Part shown: piece after piece, positions 7,430-13,427 of the stretch | Layout: every line of letters begins with the position of its first letter | Position numbering within the stretch: the stretch's first letter is position 1 | Assembly: GCA_934096785.1 (NCBI GenBank) | Contig: CAKONA010000007.1 | Coordinates: forward strand, 1 to 13,427 | Length of the DNA stretch: 13,427 nt | From: an uncultured Bacilli bacterium | Lineage (GTDB): Bacteria; Bacillota_I; Bacilli_A; RF39; UBA660 | Direction of reading: 5' to 3' | The notes under the pieces: model-generated | What the model was told of the DNA's origin: nothing | The model's input: only the letters and a program-made list of their open reading frames with translations | Databases searched by the model: none | Made by a program: the position numbers and the translations under genes

Positions 7430-8327
7430 AGAAACTTCTTGAGGAACCTCCTCCGCCTGAAGAGCCTCCTCCACCAGAGAAACCTCCACCAGAGAATCCT
7501 CCTCCACCAGAGAAACCTCCGAATGATGAAGAATGGTAACTTCCTCCTCTTGCACTGTATGTGTCTGTTGTGAACATTGATAAGAAGTACATGAATCCAT
7601 TAAAGAATGATGTGAATGCTGCTAAATCAAAGTATGCATTTTTAACTGCAAACATTGTTACAAACTTTAATATAAATGCATAAAGAATGCAACTTACTAC
7701 TTTTAATACTGTCTTTTTTCTTAAGAATATTTGATTTACTACAACACCAAATATAAGTCCAAATATGCCACCTGCAATAAGGATATCAACGTTTGCATTG
7801 TTTGTAGTTGTTGGTTCTGTGTATTCAATATTAAGATTGTTCTCTTTAACTATTTCTTTATAGAAAGCATCGTATCCGTTTTTAATTCCTTCGTCCCATT
7901 TATTATCTTTTAAATAAGGTATTATGTATTCATCTTGAAATCTACCTGTTTTACCATCTGGAAGTATTCCTTCTAAACCATAGCCTACTTCTACTCTAAA
8001 CTTTCTTTCTTCAAGAGCTAAAAGAAGGAGTAAACCATTATTTTTATCTTTAGAACCAATGCCATAACTATTAAATAAAGTATTAGCATAGTCTTCAATA
8101 GAACTTCCTTCTAAATTTTTAACAGTAACTACTACTATTTGTGTTCCATCTGTGTTATAAAGCCGTTTACTCTTATTAATAATATAATCTTTTGTTTCAT
8201 CTGATAAAATATTAGCTGTATCATTTACATAGAATTCATAAGATGGACTTACTATAGCATCTACCTTTAAAAATGAGAATGATAATAAAAGAAGGATTAA
8301 AAGTGTTTTAATCCTAGAATTCAACAT
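7428..8327 (-). CDS. TPM-domain membrane protein (YgcG-like) with Gly-rich tail
   Basis: From the ATG at 8327 this is a 299-residue protein. It has a signal peptide with a hydrophobic core (about residues 9-20) and likely cleavage after VDA (24). A TPM domain (PF04536) spans about residues 30-165, with YVNDTANILS, TQIVVVTV and KNNGLLLLLALEERKFRVEVGYGLEGILPDG-type sequence, all typical of the family. Three hydrophobic helices follow (about 180-202, 207-228 and 233-252), then a Gly/Ser-rich C-terminus (261-295) ending in SSRSF. TPM domains fold extracytoplasmically; a phosphatase activity is reported for a plant member, and the bacterial role is uncertain. The ATG overlaps lemA by 14 bases and has only a weak GGTG site, suggesting translational coupling. 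A GTG at 8351 would give 8 more residues but lacks a ribosome binding site and would extend the protein before the signal peptide. Confidence 0.88.
   Translation of the reverse strand: MLNSRIKTLLILLLLSFSFLKVDAIVSPSYEFYVNDTANILSDETKDYIINKSKRLYNTDGTQIVVVTVKNLEGSSIEDYANTLFNSYGIGSKDKNNGLLLLLALEERKFRVEVGYGLEGILPDGKTGRFQDEYIIPYLKDNKWDEGIKNGYDAFYKEIVKENNLNIEYTEPTTTNNANVDILIAGGIFGLIFGVVVNQIFLRKKTVLKVVSCILYAFILKFVTMFAVKNAYFDLAAFTSFFNGFMYFLSMFTTDTYSARGGSYHSSSFGGFSGGGGFSGGGFSGGGGSSGGGGSSRSF
7443..7520 (-). repeat. Short direct repeats coding the Gly-rich tail
   Basis: The Gly/Ser-rich tail of the TPM protein is encoded by repeats of cctccaccagagaa (plus-strand sense). A 23-base segment occurs identically at 7465-7487 and 7498-7520, 33 bases apart. 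Because both are in frame, slippage would change tail length without breaking the protein. Confidence 0.7.
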
Positions 8328-8874
8328 TTGGTACACCAGTTTCTGATTCACTTACTTCAAAGTAATCTTTCTTATCAAATCCTGCGATAGATGCGATTAT
8401 ATTCTTTGGAAAAACAATTATTGATTGATTGTAATCTTTAACTGCGTCATTGTAGTTCTTTCTACTTACTGCGATTCTGTTTTCTGTACCTGCCAGTTCG
8501 TCTTGTAATTGAATGAAGTTAGTATTTGATTTTAAATCTGGATAGTTTTCAACTATGACATTAAGTGAACTTAATGCATTTGTTAATTCACTATTTGCTT
8601 TTGCTTGATCTTTTGGTGTTTTAGCATTTACTAAGGCACTACGAGCTTCAGTGATACTGTTAATTATACTTTCTTCATGAGCCATATAACCTTTAACAGT
8701 ACTAATTAAGTTTGGTATTAAGTCTGTTCTTCTTTTTAGTTGAACATTAATATCTGCATAAGCTGAGTCTACAGCTTCTCCTTTCTTAGCTATTTCATTG
8801 TAACTAGATATACCTAATAATGCTATAACTGCTACTACTGCAAGTATTATTATGAGTGTGTAATTCTTTTTCAT
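8314..8874 (-). CDS. lemA: LemA family protein
   Basis: This 186-residue protein has an N-terminal membrane helix (about residues 5-22) and an extracytoplasmic helical domain. Family signatures are QLKRRTDLIPNLISTVKGYM (45-64), YPDLKSNTNFIQLQDELAGTENRIA (111-135), RKNYNDAVKDYN (138-149), and FPKNIIASIAGFDKKDYFE near the C-terminus. Its length matches the family (about 180-200). LemA proteins are widespread and their biochemical function is not settled. They very often occur next to TPM-domain genes, as here, where the 3' end overlaps the TPM gene by 14 bases. The ATG at 8874 is preceded by TAGGGA at a normal distance and by a good promoter at 8899-8927, so it is the first gene of a two-gene operon. 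Confidence 0.95.
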   Translation of the reverse strand: MKKNYTLIIILAVVAVIALLGISSYNEIAKKGEAVDSAYADINVQLKRRTDLIPNLISTVKGYMAHEESIINSITEARSALVNAKTPKDQAKANSELTNALSSLNVIVENYPDLKSNTNFIQLQDELAGTENRIAVSRKNYNDAVKDYNQSIIVFPKNIIASIAGFDKKDYFEVSESETGVPNVEF

Positions 8875-8898
8875 TTTATCCCTACTTTCTTTATATTA

Positions 8899-8927
8899 AG
8901 TATATACTAATTATAATGTTTTTACAA
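8899..8927 (-). promoter_or_regulatory. Sigma-A-type promoter of the lemA-TPM operon
   Basis: On the minus strand, TTGTAA (8927-8922) and TATACT (8904-8899) are separated by 17 bases. Transcription would start near 8892, giving an 18-base leader to the ATG at 8874. It lies in the 81-base divergent gap shared with the penicillin-binding protein gene. Confidence 0.68.
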
Positions 8928-8955
8928 TAGATGAATATAATTTAATGGTGAGGAT

Positions 8956-10845
8956 ATGTTTCAAAGTGTACAGAATAAAAGAATTAGAATTGTGTTTGTT
9001 ATATCGCTTTTAGTATTTTTCTTTGTACTTGTTAAGGTATTTTATATACAAGTTATAGAATATAAGAAGTTAAATGGTCTTGCTAGTGAACTATGGAGTC
9101 GTAATTTAACTGTACAAGCTGATAGAGGAAAAATACTTGATAGAAATGGTAAAGTTATAGTTGATAATGTTACGACTGTTGGACTTTATTTAGTTCCAAG
9201 TCAAATACTTAATAAGGATGAAGTTACTAGAACATTAAGCGAGATTCTTAATGTTAGCTATGAAGAGATGTATAAACATGTAAGTAAGAAAACATCTATT
9301 GAAAGAGTTCATCCTGAAGGAAGAAACTTAAGTTTTGAAGTGGCTGATAAGATAAACAGTTATAATTATGATGGAGTTTATCTTTTGAAAGAGTCTAAAA
9401 GAGACTATAAATATAAGAATGTTTTATCTCATGTTATTGGGTATACTGGTATTGATAATCAAGGACTTAGTGGACTTGAGTTAAGATATGATAAAGAGTT
9501 AACTGGAAAAAATGGAAGTATTAAATACTATAGTGATGGTAAAGGTAAAAGACTTTCTATGCCTGAAGTGTACAATGAGCCTGTTAGTGGTAATGATATA
9601 AAGCTTACGGTTGATTTGGATATACAACTTTCTTTAGAAAATGAATTAGAGAGTGCTTATACTAAGTATAATGCTGATGGGGCGATTGGGCTTGTTATGA
9701 ATCCTAAAAGTGGAGAGATTCTTGCGATGAGTAGTTTTCCTTCATTTATTCCATCTAATTATAAGGAATATGAAGAAGAAGTAATAAATAGAAATCTTGC
9801 GATATGGGCAAACTTTGAACCTGGTTCTACCTTTAAAATTGTGACTCTTGCTGCCTCTATTAATGAAGGGCTTGTAAATATATTTGAAGATCACTATTAT
9901 GATACTGGCAAAGTTAGGGTTGCGAATGCTACTTTGCACTGCTGGAAAAGAAAGGGACATGGAGATCAAACTTATGTACAAGTAGTTGAGAATTCATGTA
10001 ACCCTGGGTTTGTGTCTTTAGGGCAAAAACTTGGTAAAGAACAATTATTTAAGTACATTACTGAACTTGGTTTTGGAAAGAAAACAGGAATTGATTTAAA
10101 TGGTGAAGGAACTGGTATACTTTTTAAAATGGATAAGATTGGGCCTGTTGAGCTTGCGACTAGTGCGTTTGGTCAAGGTATTAGTGTTACCCCTATTCAA
10201 CAAGTAACAGCTGTTAGTTCTATTGTTAATGGTGGGACTCTTTATACTCCTTATATCGTAAGTGAAGTTAGTGATAAGAAAGTAAGTCCAACTGTAAAAC
10301 GTAAAAATGTTATAAAGAAGGAAACTAGCGAACTTGTTAAGTATGCTCTTGAGAGTGTTGTTGCTAATGGTAGTGGAAGGAATGCTTATATTGAGAATTA
10401 TAGAGTTGGTGGTAAAACCGGTACTGCTCAGAAAGTCGGAAGTAATGGAAGATATATGAGTGGTAACTATATCTTATCATTTATTGGTTTTATGCCTGCT
10501 GATGACCCTGAGTTTGTTATTTATATTGCACTTGATAATCCTAAAGGTGTTACTCAATATGGAGGTGTTGTAAGTGCCCCTATCGCAAAGAATGTACTTA
10601 AAGATATTATTTCTATTTATGACATGAAGGAAGATACTAGTGGACTACCTAAAATATATAGATGGGATGACATTAAATATATAATGATACCTGATGTAAT
10701 TGGTAAAACTAAAAAAGAAGCAAAAGCACTCCTTAATGGATTTAATATTGAGTTTGTGGGTGATGGAGACAAAGTAATTGATACTAGTCCTAGTGTTAAC
10801 TCAAGAACTAAAGAAGGTTCAGTTATAAAGGTGTTACTTAATTAG
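8956..10845 (+). CDS. Penicillin-binding protein transpeptidase (FtsI/SpoVD type) with PASTA domain
   Basis: This is a 629-residue class B penicillin-binding protein that cross-links peptidoglycan outside the membrane. It has one N-terminal membrane helix (about residues 11-34) and a dimerisation/pedestal region (about 50-210, starting ADRGKILDRNGKVI). The transpeptidase domain (about 240-555) holds the three active-site motifs: STFK (291-294, nucleophile S291), SCN (347-349) and KTG (487-489). One C-terminal PASTA domain covers about 576-629 (IPDVIGKTKKEAKALL). The single PASTA domain and the sequence around KTG resemble SpoVD/PbpB of Bacillota. I cannot tell division from sporulation use, and no spo gene is nearby. 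The ATG at 8956 has GGTGAGG just upstream. A TATAAT lies at 8912-8917 but without a clear -35. An intact PBP argues for a walled cell rather than a Mycoplasma. Confidence 0.93.
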   Translation: MFQSVQNKRIRIVFVISLLVFFFVLVKVFYIQVIEYKKLNGLASELWSRNLTVQADRGKILDRNGKVIVDNVTTVGLYLVPSQILNKDEVTRTLSEILNVSYEEMYKHVSKKTSIERVHPEGRNLSFEVADKINSYNYDGVYLLKESKRDYKYKNVLSHVIGYTGIDNQGLSGLELRYDKELTGKNGSIKYYSDGKGKRLSMPEVYNEPVSGNDIKLTVDLDIQLSLENELESAYTKYNADGAIGLVMNPKSGEILAMSSFPSFIPSNYKEYEEEVINRNLAIWANFEPGSTFKIVTLAASINEGLVNIFEDHYYDTGKVRVANATLHCWKRKGHGDQTYVQVVENSCNPGFVSLGQKLGKEQLFKYITELGFGKKTGIDLNGEGTGILFKMDKIGPVELATSAFGQGISVTPIQQVTAVSSIVNGGTLYTPYIVSEVSDKKVSPTVKRKNVIKKETSELVKYALESVVANGSGRNAYIENYRVGGKTGTAQKVGSNGRYMSGNYILSFIGFMPADDPEFVIYIALDNPKGVTQYGGVVSAPIAKNVLKDIISIYDMKEDTSGLPKIYRWDDIKYIMIPDVIGKTKKEAKALLNGFNIEFVGDGDKVIDTSPSVNSRTKEGSVIKVLLN

Positions 10846-10866
10846 AATTTGTGATAGAATTTGTAT
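10843..10866 (+). repeat. Two tandem 12-base units upstream of the Fic gene
   Basis: TAGAATTTGTGA and TAGAATTTGTAT lie end to end, sharing their first 10 bases. They begin at the stop codon of the penicillin-binding protein gene. The second unit starts with a possible extended -10, TG-A-TAGAAT (10852-10860), with no convincing -35. It could be a weak Fic promoter or operator, or a chance low-complexity duplication. Confidence 0.35.
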
Positions 10867-10881
10867 AGGGAGTTGATTCTT

Positions 10882-11631
10882 GTGAACACAGAAAAATTAA
10901 AGTTAGAACTCTTAGAACAACGTAAATTAAAATTCAAAGGTAATGTGTATCATCACTTTCAAGTGAACTTTGCCTATCATTCAAATAAGATTGAAGGTAG
11001 TAAGCTAACTAAAGACATGACTGAAGAAATATTTGAAACAAACTCTTTTATTCCTAAAAGTGATGAAGCAGTTAAACTCGATGATTTAATTGAAATGAAG
11101 AATCATTTTAGATTATTTGATTATTGTCTTGATACATTAGATGAACCATTGTCAAAAGATATGATGAAAGAAATGAATAAAATATTAAAGAGAAATACAA
11201 CTGATGAAGATAATCCTAGATATAATGTTGGTGGTTTTAAGATTGTTCCTAATAAGATTGGATTTATAAATGTTATTCCCACTTCTGAACCAAAAGATGT
11301 AGAAAAAGATATAGATGAATTACTTAGTTGGTATCAAGAATTAAAAGAAATAACTATTGAAGACATTATTGAATTTCACTATAGATTTGAATGTATTCAC
11401 CCTTTTGGTGATGGCAATGGTCGAGTTGGCAGAATGATAATGTTTAAAGAGTGCTTAAAAAATAATATTGTACCTTTCATTGTACTTGATGAAGATAAGC
11501 CCTACTACATGAGAGGACTTAAGAATTATAAAGAAGACAAGATGTTCTTAATTGATACTATTAAACATGAACAAGATTTATATGAAAGTGTTGCATCTGA
11601 AATGTTAGATTTTGATTTAGAGGATAAGTAA
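10882..11631 (+). CDS. Fic domain protein, class II (N-terminal inhibitory motif)
   Basis: This is a 249-residue cytoplasmic Fic protein. Fic enzymes usually transfer AMP from ATP to a hydroxyl side chain of a target protein. The active-site motif HPFGDGNGRVGR (173-184) is complete, including the catalytic His173 and the nucleotide-binding Arg184. SNKIEG (34-39) fits the [S/T]xxxE[G/N] inhibitory motif; Glu38 would block productive ATP binding, and its N-terminal position makes this a class II Fic. The target is unknown, and no separate antitoxin gene is present, as expected for a self-inhibited class. I prefer the GTG at 10882 because GGGAG lies nine bases upstream; a TTG at 10861 would add seven residues but has no suitable site. 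It lies 36 bases after the penicillin-binding protein stop with no terminator between, so read-through is likely. Confidence 0.88.
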   Translation: MNTEKLKLELLEQRKLKFKGNVYHHFQVNFAYHSNKIEGSKLTKDMTEEIFETNSFIPKSDEAVKLDDLIEMKNHFRLFDYCLDTLDEPLSKDMMKEMNKILKRNTTDEDNPRYNVGGFKIVPNKIGFINVIPTSEPKDVEKDIDELLSWYQELKEITIEDIIEFHYRFECIHPFGDGNGRVGRMIMFKECLKNNIVPFIVLDEDKPYYMRGLKNYKEDKMFLIDTIKHEQDLYESVASEMLDFDLEDK

Positions 11632-11647
11632 GTAACTTATTCTTTTT
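11622..11647 (+). terminator. Rho-independent terminator of the Fic gene
   Basis: A stem of about 8 bp (11622-11629 with 11635-11642, core ATAAGT/ACTTAT and one G-U pair) with a 5-base loop is followed by five T (11643-11647). It overlaps the TAA stop at 11629-11631. The low GC makes it only moderately stable. Confidence 0.55.
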
Positions 11648-11655
11648 ATACATTC

Positions 11656-11679
11656 AAAAATAGCCATTGCTGGCTATTT
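11656..11679 (-). terminator. Rho-independent terminator of the large surface-protein gene
   Basis: On the minus strand a perfect 9-bp stem, AAATAGCCA/TGGCTATTT, with a GCAA tetraloop runs into a stretch of five T (11660-11656). It lies 17 bases after the TAG stop at 11697. It might also act weakly on the plus strand, backing up the Fic terminator. Confidence 0.75.
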
Positions 11680-11696
11680 GCAAGTGTTTAGTTTTC

Positions 11697-13427
11697 CTAC
11701 TCTACTATATAAGGATTAGCAAGAGAGCCATCTCCACTTGTTACAATTGCTTTAGAGTTAAGAGCTGTGACAGAACGAAGTTCATGTCTTCCAACAACGT
11801 TGCTTGAACTTATACTACAATTATAAACAATTTCATAAGAAGAAGCATTTCCACTAGTATATGAAATTGGAGTGATAGTCCAATATGTAGTTCCGTTGTG
11901 CAAGAAATTACTATAATTTGGTGTGTTGTTAGAAACACCACTATATATCGCTTCATCTATTGTTATCAATCCAATTGGATTTTTCAACAATTTATTGCCA
12001 TATTTTTCAGAATTTGTTGTAAATAAATCGTTTGACATATTTTCGCATTTGAATGAAGGCAACTTTTTATTAGTTCTAACATTACCCTTAAAAATTGTAT
12101 TATTATTTCCAAAACCTCCATCTTTATTTTCAGATGCTCTATCATTACAAAATGAAATATCATAGCTTATTTTCTCATCATAACTTATTAAATTTGTTTT
12201 ATACCAGTCTTCTAACATTGTCTTTATAGGACTATCAATTTTATTACTAACTGATTGACTTTTTGAGTTGGTAAAAAAATTTGATATAATTTTTACTTTT
12301 ATTTGCATAATGCCATTTACGTCTAAATTGTATGGTTCACTAACCAGTTTTACTAAATAACTACAAGTTTTAGCACTTGAATTTATACAAGTATAATAGC
12401 CTATAAAAGATGTTGCTGCAGTTCCACTAATAACTTCTCCATCAAGTGTATACATACCATTTGTCTTATCAAATGAGTAAGTTTTTGATAATGATAAATT
12501 TTGAATATTTGATATAGGCATAGTTTTTTCTTCTGAACTAATATTATTAATATAAACTTTTGGTAAATCCGGTTGCATATACCCTACATATGCAGCATCT
12601 CCTGTATTTGCATTATAATTTGTACCCCCTATTGTTGATGCACTTCCTAAAGATGTTGTCGATGTTCCATTATATAAAAGTCTAACATCACCATTTTCAT
12701 CTATTCTGATTATTCTCCAATAATAGTTTCCGAACTTAACGTTGTTATTTAATTCATACCATGTGAATCCTTTTGATTCACATGCTGACTTGCTTAAATC
12801 AAGACTACATTTGTAGTTTGACCACGTACCTCCTGCTGAAGTACATTTAGTACCACTGTTGTCTTCACTTGCATAATTTGTATAAGCACAAAAAGAGCCA
12901 CCTCTAAAGTAGTAGTTCTCAGAGTCTCCAAGTTGGTCATCTACATATACTCCTTGTCCATTAGTTGGTGAGCTTATTTTTGAGAAGTTAATGTTGTTAT
13001 CACTTTGAGTAGTGTTATCTGTTATGATTTTGCATCTAAGTGAGTTATTGTTTTTACAATCTTTATCCCATCTTGCTGATGTACCCTCTATTTGAAGAAC
13101 ACCACTAAATGATTTACCTTGATTTTCTTTTTGATTTTGATTTGTATCAATGAATGAAACTGTAAGCGTGTATGTATGAGTTACTCCTGTTGGAAGTTCA
13201 ATGTTATCTTTTATATCTCTATCATATGCAGCTTCTTCGGTTACTCCTGAGCATGTTCCACTTGAACTTGTACAAGTAAGTTTTATAGTTAGTTCATCAT
13301 TAGTGATTGTGTTGTTGAACTCTTGCCAATTTATTTTGTAATAAACTGTATCTGTTCCAGTATTCTTAACAGTGAAAGTCTTTGTAGTTGAACTACCTGG
13401 TTTAGCATTTTCTAGTACTATTTGTTT
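11697..13427 (-). CDS. Large surface protein, 5' end outside the window
   Basis: The reading frame is open from 13427 to the TAG at 11697, giving 576 residues with no start in view. An ATG at 12578 is internal, because clear coding sequence continues upstream of it. Visible residues about 1-115 look like a beta-sandwich domain (KPGSSTTKTFTVKNTG, then a C52/C59 pair and YTLTVSF). Residues about 170-255 are cysteine-containing and include the near-repeat CTSAGGTW/CESKGFTW and YYWRIIRIDENGDVRLLYNG, typical of surface proteins from gut low-GC bacteria. Residues about 395-576 contain SPIKTMLEDWY, FCNDR, NPIGLITIDEA, YWTITP and the C-terminal GDGSLANPYIVE. No catalytic motif, transmembrane helix or LPXTG is visible. 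I recognise the type but no named function; I infer a secreted or anchored surface protein. It is convergent with the Fic gene. Confidence 0.85.
   Translation of the reverse strand, partial: KQIVLENAKPGSSTTKTFTVKNTGTDTVYYKINWQEFNNTITNDELTIKLTCTSSSGTCSGVTEEAAYDRDIKDNIELPTGVTHTYTLTVSFIDTNQNQKENQGKSFSGVLQIEGTSARWDKDCKNNNSLRCKIITDNTTQSDNNINFSKISSPTNGQGVYVDDQLGDSENYYFRGGSFCAYTNYASEDNSGTKCTSAGGTWSNYKCSLDLSKSACESKGFTWYELNNNVKFGNYYWRIIRIDENGDVRLLYNGTSTTSLGSASTIGGTNYNANTGDAAYVGYMQPDLPKVYINNISSEEKTMPISNIQNLSLSKTYSFDKTNGMYTLDGEVISGTAATSFIGYYTCINSSAKTCSYLVKLVSEPYNLDVNGIMQIKVKIISNFFTNSKSQSVSNKIDSPIKTMLEDWYKTNLISYDEKISYDISFCNDRASENKDGGFGNNNTIFKGNVRTNKKLPSFKCENMSNDLFTTNSEKYGNKLLKNPIGLITIDEAIYSGVSNNTPNYSNFLHNGTTYWTITPISYTSGNASSYEIVYNCSISSSNVVGRHELRSVTALNSKAIVTSGDGSLANPYIVE

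Noticed and set aside
8936..8941. TATAAT just ahead of the penicillin-binding protein gene
   Set aside because: As a -10 box it would start transcription at or after the ribosome binding site, and no -35 lies 16-18 bases upstream. The TATAAT at 8912-8917 is better placed but still lacks a -35.
10861..10881. TTG start for the Fic protein at 10861
   Set aside because: It would place the GGGAG ribosome binding site inside the coding region; the GTG at 10882 has the correct spacing.
10861..11631. Toxin-antitoxin pair with Fic as the toxin
   Set aside because: No small antitoxin gene lies beside it, and the inhibitory motif is within the Fic protein itself.
1..13427. Mycoplasma-type genetic code (TGA as Trp)
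   Set aside because: Many Trp residues are encoded by TGG only, proS ends with TGA at the expected protein length, and reading through it adds only a few residues before a TAA.

Overview
This is an AT-rich window (GC content looks well below 35%, estimated by eye) with tightly packed genes, short intergenic gaps and strong GGAGG/AGGTGAT-type ribosome binding sites. All tryptophans in the genes read are TGG and one gene (proS) ends in TGA, so the standard bacterial code 11 fits and a Mycoplasma-type code 4 does not. The mix of BspA-type (DUF285) and Listeria-Bacteroides (Flg_new) surface repeats, the YWRIIRI/GDGSxxNPYIV surface proteins, a monoderm penicillin-binding protein with one PASTA domain, and type IV pilus-like genes suggests an uncultured, host-associated low-GC Bacillota (for example an RF39-like Bacilli or a small-genome Clostridia lineage). 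That placement is inference; no rRNA or similar marker is present.

Layout. (1) Positions 1-5840, minus strand: a co-directional run that reads, in transcription order, type IV prepilin-like protein (5840-5418), prolyl-tRNA synthetase proS (5416-3704), a secreted Flg_new-repeat protein (3707-2082), a BspA-like DUF285 surface protein (2035-155), and, after a hairpin terminator, the first codons of a second BspA-like gene that leaves the window at base 1. The first three genes have 1-nt and 4-nt-overlap junctions, so they are probably one operon from a good sigma-A promoter at 5864-5892. (2) Positions 5957-7378, plus strand: a GspE/PilB-type ATPase transcribed divergently from the prepilin, with its own promoter and a UUCG hairpin terminator. 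(3) Positions 7428-8874, minus strand: lemA and an overlapping TPM-domain (YgcG-like) gene, a common bacterial pair, with promoter and terminator. (4) Positions 8956-11631, plus strand: an FtsI/SpoVD-type transpeptidase with a PASTA domain, then a class II Fic protein. (5) Positions 11697-13427, minus strand: the 3' part of a large surface protein whose start lies beyond the right edge.

How it fits together. Most of the window concerns the cell surface: a prepilin and assembly ATPase under back-to-back promoters, three or four surface proteins that share modules with each other, a wall transpeptidase and the LemA/TPM membrane pair. The housekeeping proS gene sits inside the prepilin/surface operon, which is the most unusual arrangement here. 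I do not see a clearly new defence or mobile system. The best leads are the pilin-proS-surface operon, the tandem BspA copies with identical 5' ends, and the modules shared between separate surface genes. No tRNA, rRNA, CRISPR array, insertion sequence or gene-free stretch over 300 bases was seen.
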